Shown here: positions 35,629 through 48,182 of the stretch, one piece after another
Layout of the letters: every line of letters starts with the position of its first letter
How positions within the stretch are numbered: the stretch's first letter is position 1
Assembly: GCA_002077065.1 (NCBI GenBank)
Contig: NAJO01000002.1
Location: 744,001 to 808,000 of the forward strand
Origin: Cryoendolithus antarcticus
Taxonomy: Eukaryota > Ascomycota > Dothideomycetes > Cladosporiales > Cladosporiaceae
Reading direction: 5' to 3'
DNA: 64,000 nucleotides
The notes under the pieces: model-generated
Database searches by the model: none
Told to the model about the DNA's origin: nothing
The model's input: only the letters and a program-made list of their open reading frames with translations
Translations under genes and position numbers: made by a program

Positions 35629-36466
35629 TCTTGCTTTTGCTGATGCTCCCGTCTATCTGACTAGTCCAACGGTTGGTATCGCGTCCCACGTGGCAGGTAC
35701 CTCGCTAGTGAGGAGACGGTGAGGAGTCGTGAGGGGGAGACGGGTACGTGCCGGCATCACCACGGGGCGATACATGTATGTACTTTTGCGATTGTGTTTG
35801 CGGAGTAATTGCGCCATCCTTGCGCCATCGTGGATACCGGGATCGTCAGGACCAGGGTACTACAAAGTACGCTGCCACATGGCGGTGGAGTGAAAGTAGG
35901 GCATGGGGAAATGCAGGTACGGAATGCTACAATACTGACAATCACGTGGGATCAAAACTATAGGTCCGGTCATGATCGAAGCGAATGCGACTCTTTTTTA
36001 TTTACAATGCATAGTCGAGTAACTTTTCGTTTGCCCATCAAGGTCTCCAGATCGTGCTGTCGTCCAGTAGCCTGCCCCAAATTGACCATAGCAACTCCAA
36101 TGTCCCCCCCCCCCCAGATTTCCCTGCCCTCCACCTAGTCGTGTGTGTCGGATTGTCATCTACAAAATGTTCGCCTCGTTTTCGTTCGCTGCCAGTCCTG
36201 TGTCATGGTCTCCCGCCTTTGGTGTCTCTTGGGTAAAGTTATGCGGGTTCGGCGGTCAGCTCGCTACGATTTCCAGCGGCATTGAGCCTGCCTCGGACAT
36301 ACTCGTGGCGAGGGGCCAGATGTATGCACATGGGCCTCTCTGGAATCCCGGTACGCAAGGATCTGCGTCGACCAACCACCTCCTCATTGCTGGCGAACTG
36401 ACCAGCGCTGTGCTGAAAGCTGCGGTCGCTCTAGCTCTTGGGCTAATCCCAGTCGACCTCATGAGA
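35629..36466. other. Intergenic with 12-C homopolymer
   Basis: These 838 bp contain the DUG3 promoter and the 3' region of the C2H2 regulator. The only notable sequence is a run of 12 C at 36104-36115. No gene is seen. Confidence 0.45.
36104..36115 (+). repeat. Poly-C homopolymer (12 nt)
   Basis: Twelve consecutive C between TGT and AGATT in non-coding sequence. Such a tract is prone to slippage and to assembly error. Confidence 0.9.
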
Positions 36467-39400
36467 TCACTTCGCGATGGATGCGGCAGCGCGCTGATCC
36501 ATATGCGATGCCTGGACTTCCAAAGCCTTTGCCATGACATGGGTTACTGCAAAGATTGTCAGACAATACGCTCTCTCGTGATGACAACAAGGGAAGCTCA
36601 CCAGGCCAGACCACAGCCTTCTCCAACATCATCGCCGTGATCCTCAGAATCTTGCTGCCATATCCGCACGAACTCAGATGCACATTATTATGCATGGCGT
36701 GCATTGCAGGCGCAACATTCAGACTCGGCATATCCATTGCCAGTAGCGTTTCTTGCTGCACGCGTTTATTCTCCATACTTTCACACACATGCTCGATCTT
36801 TCTGAACAGGTCCATATCCTCCCTCTCCAGCACCATAATAGCAGGCACAGTAGACATGTCGATTCTGTCCCGTCCTAGGACACCAATGTGCCAACCGACG
36901 CGCTCCTGCACCGTGCAAGCCCATTCAGCAAGCACCTGGCAGCAATCGAAGAAGCACATCGCGGACTGGATCGGCAGTTCGTGCGCCGTGACGTCGGCGT
37001 AGGTTAGGTGGAACTCACATGCTATATGCAATGAATCAGCAGCGTAGAAAGCTGCCTTGCGGAGATGCTTCTCGCGCCTTGTTGGCGCTTGTAGCGGCGC
37101 GGAGTATTGAGAAGCCCGCCGTTGGCTGTCGGGGGTCGTTTTCGGGCTGACAAGCTCATCTTGCGTTATGGCTTCAGCGTGCTGTACGATTTCGGAGCCT
37201 CGTGCGAGCTCATCTGCCATTTCATCGAATTTGCGTTGCCAGAACGCTTCTTTGGCGCGACCGAGGTTGACAAAAAGACGGACGAACGCTAGATCCAACA
37301 GCGGTATGCAGTCTGCGGATAGTGGTCCAAGACCGAACGGGTTGGGTCGCTCCAGCTTGTGTCGAGGGTTGGCCTTCCATGCAACTTGCCATGCGTTCAG
37401 TGCCGGCTCAATATGCGCGAACATAGACTCGCTCTCTTGGGCCGTCCAGTGATCTCCCGGATGTCGGCTTCTGGTCTCCCATATGTAATTGTGCAGTGCA
37501 TTGATCAGCACCAGGCAACCGAAGGTGCTCGGAGCGAGTTCGGCATCGGCGTATGGGTCTTCGCCATGCTGCTGTGCTACAACTTGCGAATGATGACTGG
37601 CGTATGTGCCAGAAGAGTAAGGCGCTGACTTGCGCTCGTGAGATGTCAGCAGGATACTCAAAGCCTCATTGAATGACACGGCACCATGCTCAGCGGCAGC
37701 AGCACCACCAAGGCTATGCCAAGCTTGAGCGGTTTCAGCTGCCCACAGCTGCTCGTCGCATGGGAGGTCCAATGTCACCTCGGAGTTCATGATCGTTGGT
37801 GTCTGATTGTATGCTGTTGTCAACAGACTAGAGATGATGAAGATGGCGAACATAGTTCGTTTCCGCTCTTCTGCCGTCTTCCATTCGATCCACTGAGATT
37901 GAATATCCACGTCGCTGGCTGGCCGCGTACTAGTGTTGCGTGTTTCGCCTGTCGATGCATCTCTCATCTGGACGTCGGGCGACTGATTCTCGCCAGCGCC
38001 CAAGCTCGATGAAGGTGACCCATTCGCTGGCTCTCCGAGCTCTGCGGCCCGTGCAAGGCTGACCAAAGCAGCACAATGGTTGCTGGCAATATCTGCGGAG
38101 ATCTTATCACCACATTGATGACCATAAATGACATTCAGCAGCATTGCTTGTACAAGCCATAGTGGCGTATGACCGGGCATCCCGTCGCTGGGTGGCGAGC
38201 CGCTGACAGCGGCACACATGTCAGCTTTCCGACGTTCCTCGAGGTACAGCCCAATCATCTTCTTTCCCGCCTCAAACAGCTCCTTGGAAGCTACGTGCTC
38301 ATACTCGTAGAGCGCACCCATAGCGGCCATCGCGAGTATCAAGCACCCGCCGCCACCCATGATCGGATTTTGTGCAAGCTTAGCCGCGGCGGAGCCTCCT
38401 CGGATGCTGTTCGAGTAGTCGACTGAATCAAAGCTCAATGTTGGTACATGAAGCACAGGTACGTGTGGCATGGCGAATTGTAGGAAGGCATCAACATACT
38501 TGCGAATGGAAGCGGTGCTGGGGAGGGTGGGACTGGCAGCTGAGCCTCGAGTGGTGGACTGGGAGAGTGGCGAGCTGATGGCGGGTTGCGAGAACTTTCG
38601 GTGGCCCATGCCAAAGACTGAGGGCTGTGCGAGGCTATTGAGCAGAGCTTGTCGAGTGGCCTCGGTGATCGAGTCGGTGGAGACGGATGTGACTGAGCTC
38701 TGTCGCGCACTTCCCGTCATTGACGAGGAAGACATATCTGGGCTCTCGGATGAGATGTTGGATAGTGGAGCTGGTACACCGTGCAGGATCATGTTCTGCG
38801 CGTCGTTCTGTCGCAGTGAATGGCTCTTTTCGAGCGCAGCCTGCTGTTGTAGATTCTGTAACAACATAGCTTGCTGGAAGTACTGGTCGTTGGCGGCGTT
38901 ACCATTGAGCGTTCCATGGGGCGATAGCTCACTGATCGAAGAATCGACATGTGGCAGGCCGTGCGCCATGGCGTCCATGTGGAACTGGCCACCAGCGAGC
39001 GATTGTGATCTTCGCAAATCTTGAGTAGTCCATGCAGACTGTTGTGTCTGCAAGCCGGCATTGCTGTTGCTCATCATCTCGTTGTAGTCACCTGGACTGT
39101 CACCACTGCTGATACGTGAGGGCGACGAGTCGTCCATTGCGTTCTCGTTGTCCATCCCATTCATATTCTGCATCGTCCAATTTCGCATCCAGCTAAAGTC
39201 CTCAGGCTCGTCCATCGTAGGCTGCATATTCATGTAATGAGACATCTGCGGCATCATGGTGTTGGCGTTATTCTGGGACATGGCGTAGTTTGAGTGAAGC
39301 TGGGCTGGATTTACTGTAGTGTCCGGGCTGAACAGCTGATCCAAGTCGAACCCCCCGAACCCCGGCACAGCAGGCGCCGACTTCATAGCATCCATTGGGT

Positions 39401-40163
39401 TCATGCCCATTGTGTGCGTGTTGATTTTGGAAAGACCAGCTAGACTGCCGTGATTGCCCATTGCCGTTGACATGCCCCGGTAATCCATGGCCATTCCGTT
39501 GTTGAACGCGCTATTACCCATGCTCTGCGCATGTCCATGGGTTATGCCAAGACCACGCGTTTGCAATCTACTGAATGAAGGATGGGACATGTCCACGAGT
39601 CCGAGAGAGGACAGATCTATCGTGTTCGCCCGAGGCCGCACAGGATTCGTGGAGAGACCATTGGTCGCTGCGCCAGCTATATTCGCCACCGAGCTCTTCC
39701 TGACACGGTTGCCAGATACTGGCGCGTTGCTGACGCTTTCTCTTCGTCCGGTTCGGGGACGTGCCGAGGTCGGATTGGTCATGTGTAGCTTTTGCTGATG
39801 CCGCAGCAATAGGTCTCTCCTGGCGAAGCATCTTGTACACTCAGGACACTCGAACGGCTTCTCCTTTGTGTGTGATCGTTCATGTCTCTTGAGATGCTCG
39901 AGCCTAGCAAATGATCTGCTGCATGTGCCGCAGACATGCGGCCGAGGCTTGTCTGTCTTTGGCGGTGGAAATGACAAGGAGCTCTGCTGGCTTTGGGGTC
40001 GATGTTCACTCGGTGTGATTGCTTCTGTCTCGGCGCATTAGTATTCTGATCATACGAACCTCAGCGCCAAGGACAACAGACCTGTGGGTGCAAATCTGGT
40101 CTCACTGTCACTCGGACTAGATTCACCTATCGCTTCCTGCTTGGGTGATATTCCGGTTTGCAT
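36467..40163 (-). CDS. C2H2 transcription factor, Adr1/AmdX type
   Basis: Three exons, 40163-40082, 40024-36602 and 36546-36467, with 57- and 55-nt introns (GTCTGT..CAG, GTGAGC..CAG), encode about 1194 residues. The start ATG has an in-frame stop just upstream. Two adjacent zinc fingers lie at residues 59-79 (C59, C62, H75, H79) and 87-108 (C87, C90, H103, H108); the pattern [25 protein letters not shown] closely follows yeast Adr1. A basic tail, a Met/Asn/Gln-rich probably activating region (about 160-450) and a fungal-specific transcription factor domain (about 520-950) follow. In Aspergillus such proteins (AmdX, AcuK-unrelated) control amide or carbon use. Reading on without the last intron would give an unrelated C-terminus; splicing gives [12 protein letters not shown]. 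Confidence 0.85.
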
Positions 40164-43100
40164 ACTCTATGCGAACGCGCGATCTCCAGTGAAGGGATCT
40201 TCCGCGGTACCTATATCTCAATGCCCACGATTGGGCGCCAGTGCATCCAGAATCCAAACCCCTGGGCTTCCGCGCTCACAGCCACGACTGCTGAAAAGCG
40301 ATCGTGCGGCGATCGTATTGTTGGATGCCAAGACCTCTCGTGCGATGCTGTGCTCGTTGTTGAATAGGTGATTGCCCCAAAGCCGTGACCGTCTTTAATC
40401 GTGTCCCAGGCGTCTGATCAACCCAATTTGCCTACCAGATTAGCCTCTATCCAACGGATCCGGAATGTGCCTGCGTTGCGGACGGTCGGTTTGTTGTTCG
40501 TGATGCGGTTGGAGGAGTGTGGTATCGCTGTTAGCAGTAAGGTTGGTGGTTTACTGCTGACCAAAGTCTTGTGCGCAAGCACAACGAGCTTTGTGGAAGT
40601 CGAACGGTCACTAGAGTCTACGCTTGGACCTAAACTTTGACCCAGCGAGGAAGTTCGAAGTAGAGTTTTGGTAAGGATCAAATGATTGGGTGATCGACTA
40701 GCCGACACTGGCCAGGCCAACGAGGCGGGAAAGTGTGGAAGGCAGTGTACCGTGTCAGCGGATCTCGATTGTGTGACTGCCGGAAGGCGTGAAGCACGCA
40801 GCAGCAATGAGATGCTGTGGTATGCTCGCGCAGTGCAAGTATTTGAACGACGCCACCTACATTGAGGAAATCTGGGGTTTCTGGGGAAGTACCTCCCTCG
40901 GACGATGTAAGAGGAATAGATTCGCGGCAAAGCTTCCCGAGAACAAGTCATGGGCCGACCGTTGATCCCAGTCCGTAATTGGTTTCAGGTATGGGCCCGA
41001 TATCGAAGCTCGAGCAGCGCATGCTAGCTAGCCAGCATGCTATGACGCCCGAAGACATGCGCGAAGCTCACCCAGGCGCTTCTACAGCTTGTAGGGAAGC
41101 TCTCGACATGATGGACGTCGACAGCGTGCGGCGAGACGCACTGCAGCAACGCGGCAATGTGCCGCAAACCCCGGGAAGGTACTTGGTCCCGCAATAATGT
41201 GGTGTGGTAGCAAAATTACGTTTGCTAGGCCGAGGGTAGGGTCAAGAACAGACCCTGGCCTTCACACATGCATCAGCGCTAGGACCTCTTAGCGCCGCAG
41301 GCACCAGACTATGGTGGCTCGCTTTCATATAGACTGTGTACTTGCGGCGGAGGAGCATGTATAGAGCGCGGACTTCGTACCTGGCGATAGTCCGCTGCCA
41401 CGCGAGCGCAATGTCAATGTATGATGAGCGTTGAGTGGCACAATGAAAGATGCCGACAGTGCCTGGACTTCACCGTCGCCAAGCCAAGCGTTCGAGGGAT
41501 CCGAGCGATCGTGTGGATATCGGCTTTCGTGCGTCCGAAAATGCGCATGACCTGCGCCTCACCCGGTGACCTTCAGCTCCTACAGAAGTGGGCCATCACA
41601 GACTCGACCGTGTTGCAATGATCGTACTCGATGTTGTGCATCGTGTCGCTGTGATGGCGCTGTTGCATCTTGTAAGTAATTGTAATTACTCCGCAATGCT
41701 GCTAATTTCCCGATCCATGCTGCCCTATGAGCAGCATAGTGCGCGCAACCACTCCAACAATGATCGTCGTGTCCCGTCAGAAGCGGCCGGCTACGGCCTC
41801 TTCTCCGTATTCTCGACCGCACGGATTTCGCAAGTTCACTGCCCGCGGTTTGCCTACTATGAGACTACAAGTCATTGTGTAGCAAGATGTCAGCGATCAA
41901 TATCCACAAGGGACCGTCAAGCCTCGAGAGCTGGCGCGTACCTACCCTTGTCACGCCTGTATGATGGTGGATTTACCACCTGTGCCATCGAGCTATTTCG
42001 GCGGCCTATGCCGTTCTCGACGCAGTGGCGTCTTGGTGTGCCTGCATCTCGTAGACAAGGACAGGGCGTCCGATGCTTTCAACGTGCTCCACCATTGCTC
42101 GCGCTGTGCAAGCATGCAGACCTGCCCCTTCGAGCTGAGCGCACGTGTAGTGACCGGCTCTGTGCAAGTGCTGCATTGATGGCGCGGCAGATGTCTTCTG
42201 TGCGAGAATAGCAGTGGGATCTCCGATACTACTGCAAGCGAGGCTGGACCAGCCTTTGCGAAAGCCATCGGTAGATCACGGACTCTTGCGTGCAGCACCC
42301 CAGAGTGCTAGGATGCTAGCGTCTGCCCCAGATTGTGGCGGCGTTTGCCTCGACTTAGAATTTTGTGAGGTGTCGTGATTGGCTGTCTTAGACTGCATCT
42401 CCATGCACCTCCGGCGCTCGTGAGTGGATCTGAGAGAGTCAAGTGACATGCAGCCTGCGTTTACGGTGTTAACGGGTACGAGCTTGCTCCGAGCCTTGTC
42501 GAATCAATGTCGACAGCAATATTTCGTAGTGCGAGCGCTTGCCGGTCCTGAAGTATCGCTGTTGCAACAGAGGCGATGCCAATATCGCGCCTCAGCAGCG
42601 TAGTACCGTCTCGACATCGCATAGCAGTCTGTGTCCGCGGATAACGCATTGAGCGATATCGCGCGGTGATTCCATCGTGCATGACAGTACATGCAGCTTC
42701 TTCGAGACGGCTCGACCTAGTCCAGCAAGCCGCTCAGGGCGGATGCATGGCGGGCACGGCGGGCATGGTGGGTGTCTGCTCGCTGTGGACCAGGCTGTGG
42801 TACAGCTCTCTCGCCCAGCTTTGCCTTGCAGACGAGCTCCCCTAAGATCCGCAGCACATGGCGTGAACGGGCGGTTGCATGACACATGTGCTACCCGAAC
42901 AGTGATCGTGCCTCTGTACCGCCGTATTCCCGCTCTGTACCACCAACTTGCAAGTGTGTTGTGATGGTGCTCAGGAATGGCTGCAAGAGCGGACAATAGA
43001 GCTGCCGTCGCTCCATGCACGGGCACGTCAGTTCGTTGAAAATGTCGTCGGACTGCATGTTGAGGCATGGATGGAACGTGATGTCGGCAGGAAGGAGGTG

Positions 43101-44018
43101 TGGTCGTGTTTGTAAGGTACTTTAGCTCTTCTCGAAGTCTGAGGATTATCTCTCATGCAACTCTCGAACGCTGCATGGCTGTGAGCTTTCAGCAGAACCG
43201 CCGTGGAGAGAGGCACCACTATGGCGCCTCGCTATCATTAGACGTCTATATTGCCTTTCACCGACAGTCTATGAGGCAGTAGAGACGTCGCGGCGTATTC
43301 AATCATAGCATAAGTGTCCTTCAAACCCCTAGGACAGCGGAAGTACCTCACCGCAGATTGAGTCCCACCATCCTACTGTACATCGAGCCGCCGTGGAGCT
43401 GACGTCTCTACATCGGAATCGCTTCGATGCCAATGCTGCAGCATCTCATTGTATGTACTAGCACGACTAGGTAGCTGTCGCTCGCACAATTGTCACGGCA
43501 GCAATGGCACCATCAAATCGCACGCTTGCATTTGGCTACGCTGTCATGGACACTACCAAGTCAACCTGCGCCTGGGTCGAGCGTCTATGCAATTGGGCTG
43601 TAACGTCGCGCAAGCAGCTAGACTTCGAATATGACCTTACTTGAGCGTTGCCATTGCTACACAAAGTCCTTGTACAGTTCGAGACAGACTCGCGACCTCA
43701 TTATTTCCACCGACTCCCTCGAAAATTGCTTGAGTCCCGTGCTGACTCGTGCCCCTCAACTGTGACTGCAGCGACGCCGAGAACCGAGGCGAACATTGGA
43801 GTCATATCGAGATGCTCGCAATTGTGTTCTATACACTTCAAGCATGAGATCGTTGTCCGTTCCCAAGTAAGCTCCCGTGATATGGAATCTTAAGACCGCC
43901 TACGGCGTATGCGCAGTCGCCGCTGCCACGGCGTCGATAGCTAGACATTGGGCGATAAGCCAGCATTCCAGCTCCTCGAATTGCCTGAAGTGCTGCAGGA
44001 TTCCTCGAGTCTGATCGC
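40164..44018. other. 3.9-kb stretch without recognisable gene
   Basis: This is the longest gene-free stretch in the window. Short frames occur on both strands, the longest about 180-210 codons, but all are Ser/Arg-rich, overlap each other and lack splice patterns or family motifs. It probably includes a long 5' regulatory region for the C2H2 gene. A small inverted repeat (GCATGCT..AGCATGC, 41020-41041) and GC-rich direct GGGCA/GGGTG runs near 42745-42775 are the only local structures. A decayed repeat or a non-coding transcript cannot be excluded. Confidence 0.45.
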
Positions 44019-44616
44019 TCACTTCTTCCCCTTCTTCTTCTTTTTCGCAGCCGCAGGCGCAGCAGGCTTACTCTCTGTCGGAGCCGTATGTGACGTGTCT
44101 TTGCTAGCCTCTGCCAGTGTCATACCCGTGGTAGTAGCAGCATCTTCCATTGCAACGTCCGGAGCTACGCTGTGGTCAGCACTGCTGTCCTGCGATTCAA
44201 ACCTGTCACATGACATACCTTCCGCCTTCTCAGGCAACGCTGCCATGACTCTCCCTGCCCTGCCTAACCCAGCGACCATCCGCCCAACATCTGCACTCTT
44301 GTCCGTCTTGAACTTCAGTGTTGCCCCAGACACTGGATCAAATGTCTTCAACGTGAACGTCCCTCTCGGCACTGCTGGTGCTGGCGCCGCATCCCCATCT
44401 TTTCCCTCAGTATCTCGTTTCCGCTTCTTCGCGGCGTTGTATCGCGGTGCCTCAAGGTTTGGTATGTTGTACTTCGTAGATATGCGTGTCTGCGAAAGGC
44501 CATGAGCGAGTGACGTTGAGGGTTATACGGTGATACTCACGCACCGTCGTTGGTCTCGCCTGCAGCAGCAACGACGTTTGCGTTTGCCATTCCTCTAGCG
44601 TATCGAAATTGACCAT
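44019..44616 (-). CDS. SRP21: Signal recognition particle protein SRP9/SRP21
   Basis: Three exons, 44616-44545, 44489-44219 and 44164-44019, with 55- and 54-nt introns (GTGCGT..CAG, GTATGT..TAG), encode 162 residues. The opening MVNFDTLEEWQTQTSLLLQ, then ARPTTTRISTKYNIP across the first junction, and the core TFTLKTFDPVSGATLKFKTD plus VGRMVAGLGRAGRVMAALPE are the fungal SRP9-21 domain. The C-terminus is a Lys-rich KKKKKGKK tail. Known role: subunit of the SRP Alu domain, binding 7S RNA and delaying elongation. The second intron is a multiple of three with no stop, so retention would add 18 residues without changing frame. It is divergent from the DUF1308 gene. Confidence 0.85.
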
Positions 44617-44860
44617 CGTTGCCGAAGTGAACTCGTATTAGATGGGTGGTGTAGGATGCTGATGTTCGGGCGCTTGGTGGGTTGTGTCTTGGCGAAGTTT
44701 TGACGGGGGTTCACTTTCCTTTGAAGTCGCGTGACAAAATACATGCACATACATGTTTGACTTGCCGTCCTCATATGACTCGACTGTGACCAGCATACTG
44801 GAGTGTGTAGGTCTGGATGGAAATTACCAAGTCCATCGGGCTTCATCTCTAGTCACTACC

Positions 44861-46584
44861 ATGTCGCCAGGCGTGACATACGACGCCACTCCAGACGTTG
44901 CGGACGAGACGGAGAATCTATATGTCTCCTCCAACTCGGCGGACGATGTAAAGGACGAAGAGGAATCATCCTCAGGCGGAGTTGCAGAGACGAACATGTC
45001 GACGGCGCTATCAGACCTGACACAGCGCGCCGATGCACTTCTGGCAGACCTTGCCGCATTCAAGGATTATCTCAAGACGGTGAAGCAGGAGTCCTCAGTC
45101 GAGATGGCTCATTTCCGCGGCACCGTGCAATCCGAGCTGACCATGCTGGGGCGACTGGCTGTTCAACCGGATTCCGAGGCTGCACGGCACGTTGCTCGTT
45201 CCTCCAACCTGCCCTTTCTTGAGACTGTTTGGAACACCGCCAAAGCATCAAAGGATCTGGTGGCGTTACAAAAACGTATATACTTTGATCCGGCAGCCAC
45301 GAAAGGATACGACGCCAACTCGGGACAGGCTACAATCAACGGACGACCCAAGCGATCACGACACAACAGCACCATTGTTGATGTCATTGCCAATGGAGGC
45401 CGGTCGTGGACGAAAGTGTCGCTCGTCACCAACAATAGAATCGTCTTCGATCTAGCAAAGCAAGGATGGTGCTCGGGAGGGTCAGACAGTGAAGACGAGG
45501 ATTCCAATCGACCTGACCAAGACGACGATCACGACATTCCTCTCGTCAAGATAGCGAGGGAACTCGCAACAGCTGCCAAGACTCTCCGCGTTCGCACGCA
45601 GCATCCTACCGTTACTTTGATATTGCCTCGACTTGAGCCAAAGGGTCGTCCAGAGATAGAAGCCATTGTCAAGGAGTGTAGATCGCTGGGCGTGAGCATC
45701 GTTCATGGCAAAGATGTGCCGACACACCAACCCATTAACGATGTTGTCTCTTCGATGATGTCCAATCCGTTCGAATCTTTCACAAAGACAATTAATGTCG
45801 ACTGTACATTACTACTCGCGCTTGTCTCGGAGTTCTCACACGCAAAGTCCGTCAAGAGCCATGGTTCCACAAAGCACTGAATCGCCAGGTCGAGATCGAA
45901 GACAACGAGAATCTACTTCCCTCGTTACTGTACCCAGCGATGCGGAATCGTCGGCTCGTCAGTACAACAGAAGCGGTCGATCGGATGCGCGAGATCGTGT
46001 CGACCATTGGCACACCATCAGAGAAAGCCAGATCGGCCATTCTGCTTGGAGAAGATCCATCCAAGTCATCCCAGCAACTCATCGATGAAATGCAGCAATG
46101 GTCAGCATACGAGGTTCCATCGACGTGGCTCCTACCAATCAAAGTTGTCGATGCGGACGAGAACGCGATCGCGGCTGGGCTGCCAGAAGTCGCGAACCAA
46201 GTCCTCCGCGGTCAGACGTCGATCAACAGGTCAGTGTTCCTTTACGGCTGGAGTCATAGTATCACAACCATCACCAGCAACCGCACCGTAGTCAAAGAGA
46301 TAGAGACTAGGCTCAACAAGTACGAGGACCTTGATGATGCTACATGGCCTCGAATCTGGTTGTGTCCAACTGCAAGGTCCCTTGTCGGCAAGGAGAAGCG
46401 CGGAGCGAAGAAAGATGGTGACAAAGGTGCATGGCCGCTCCCTGACTCGCTTCGACGTGAGCAACAGCGCAGACACGGCTTGGACGTACTCTCTGTCCGC
46501 GAGGGTCACGAGGTCGCAGACTTGCGTCCGAACGGGTACGACTATGCGGATGTGATTGCAGCAAAGCTAGAGTCAGAACGCTGA
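44861..46584 (+). CDS. DUF1308-family protein, apparent frameshift
   Basis: The first frame runs from the ATG at 44861 (MSPGVTYDATPDV, good context; an in-frame ATG also exists at 44753) to a stop at 45880. The second frame takes over near 45839 and ends at 46584. The first part includes ALSDLTQRADALLADL, FETVWNTAK-like LETVWNTAKAS, RWTKVSLV-like SWTKVSLVTNNRIVFDLA and the C-terminal DUF1308 block NVDCTLLLALVSEFSH. The second continues with EPWFHKALNRQVEIEDNENLLPSLLYPAM-type text, still family-like. There is no room for a 50-nt intron at the switch, so one base seems missing. The function of the family is unknown to me. Calling it a gene or a recent pseudogene depends on whether the shift is real. 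Confidence 0.65.
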
Positions 46585-46639
46585 ATAGCCAAAACCAGAC
46601 AGACGCAATTACCACCTCCTAAGTACCATCGTTTCAGTC

Positions 46640-47741
46640 TCAACTACCTCCCACCTCATCTACTGTCGTACCAACACTATACGTACTCCTCAACCTCTCC
46701 ATCAAATGATCCCTCGCCGTCACCACCCCTTCACCCCTCCCCTTCCGCCCAAGCTCCCCGGCATACCTCCTCACAACCTCACTAGGCACAGGCTCTAATC
46801 TCGCATCATCGAGCGGATGGCAAAAGTATGCAATGCTGTACCTATCCTCGCCCTTCCCCTCCTTAGGAAATACGACCCGATGCACAGTAGACTTCAGCAA
46901 CCCCGCCGTCCAGTCTTCAAGCAGATCGCCGATATTGACCAATATCGGTAATCCTTCAATCTCCCCAGAGGCAGAAGGCATAGATCTGGGGTCGACAGGC
47001 ACACTCGCCCACTCTCCACTCGCCGTCTTGATCTCCAGCCCCGGCTGCCCGGGTCGCTGGAACAACAACGTCAGGCTCCCGAAATCACTATGTGCTCCGG
47101 CGCGGATATCGACGTCTGGTTCGTAGGCTTCTAGCACGGGGTAGTAGAGAAGTCTGAAGACCGTTCCGGAGGGTCCTTTGCTGAAGTCGTGTCGGGAAGT
47201 GAACCAGTCTGACGGGATGTCGAGGGCTGTGGCGAAGTGGGCTAGGAGGCGCTGGCAAAGGGCATGGCAGGCGGATTGGAAAGCGATGAGGGTGGGGATG
47301 TGGGGCTGTAGATTAGTGGGTATGGCTTGGGGGTAACTGCCATCTGCGAGCGGCAGGGCGAGGTTAAACGCTCTGCTGTTGATCAGAATTCTGGTCTGCA
47401 GAGCGGAATAGATAACAATCGAGGGGTCTGTACTCTTTCACATCAGCCCTCTTCTGCGTCGCCGGATCCAGCTTCTCCACGCCTTGACTCAGCCATCCAT
47501 GATTTGCGCCAGCCTGATTCGAGGCTATCGAAACGCTCTCCTTCTCCTCTAGTGGAGCGGCGAAGAAAGCCTTTGAGAGATCGAAAACATGATCGATTGA
47601 CTGTGAGGTGAGACCAGTACTAGCGTCGTTCTTGACGAAGACGAAGCCGTGGGTCGATGCTGCTGATAAGAGCTCAGCCGGAGCGTTCGCGTTCGAGAGA
47701 CTGATGTCAATAATGGGGATGTCGGCTGATGAGGTCGACAT
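46640..47741 (-). CDS. 2-oxoglutarate/Fe(II)-dependent oxygenase
   Basis: Two exons, 47741-47434 and 47372-46640, with a 61-nt intron (GTACAG..CAG), encode 346 residues. The N-terminal DIOX_N half shows IPIIDISL, HGFVFVKN and the KEAFN motif rebuilt exactly at the splice junction. The double-stranded beta-helix half has the iron ligands His197 and Asp199 (AHSDFGS) and His267 (STVHRVV), and the 2-oxoglutarate-binding Arg280-Tyr-Ser282. Fungal members resemble isopenicillin N synthase and gibberellin oxidases and hydroxylate or desaturate varied small molecules. The substrate is unknown. It is convergent with the DUF1308 gene (55 bp between stops). Confidence 0.88.
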
Positions 47742-48182
47742 CGCGTAGAAAGCTGCCTGGGTCGTATGCGGTGACGAGGAATCATGCGCGGATTACTGAT
47801 ATCATATTGAATCCGCAGAGGGATCGATACCGTGACGTTCTCACGATCCAGGTAAACGGCGTAATTAAGTATGGAGTCATCGGCATCTGGATCGCAATAT
47901 GAACGGACGCGGATGGAGTCAAAAATGTTCATGGGTGATATCTCCGTCCGTGATCTACTATTCTATCACCATCATGCTATTCATGGTTTCGCTAAGCAAG
48001 CCAAGTGGGTCGCAAGGGTATCTCGAACCGCGGGAAGCACGCTGTTGTCGCCAGTATGTGCACATCGTGCCCAAAGCATCAGCACCCTCGCTGTCATATC
48101 CCTTCCGTGTCCATTCGTCATTGCATATCAGTCGTCAGTCAAACCCGTGCACTTACATTCCCCGCCGAAATTACCGGTCCAC
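47742..48182. other. Intergenic, promoter of the 2OG oxygenase
   Basis: This 441-bp stretch lies between the oxygenase start and the stop of the TamA/Dal81-like gene. No gene or clear motif is seen. Confidence 0.4.

Noticed and set aside
40418..40951. 177-codon open frame on the minus strand upstream of the C2H2 gene
   Set aside because: Low-complexity Ser/Arg/Thr composition, no motif and no splice support; likely chance or 5' untranslated sequence.
41588..42211. 207-codon plus-strand open frame in the gene-free stretch
   Set aside because: His/Arg/Ser-rich, overlaps other frames, no domain and no ATG-context support.
48015..48040. Minus-strand GGTTCGAGATACC, resembling a tRNA B box
   Set aside because: The flanking bases do not form a T stem, and no D arm, anticodon arm or acceptor pairing is visible.
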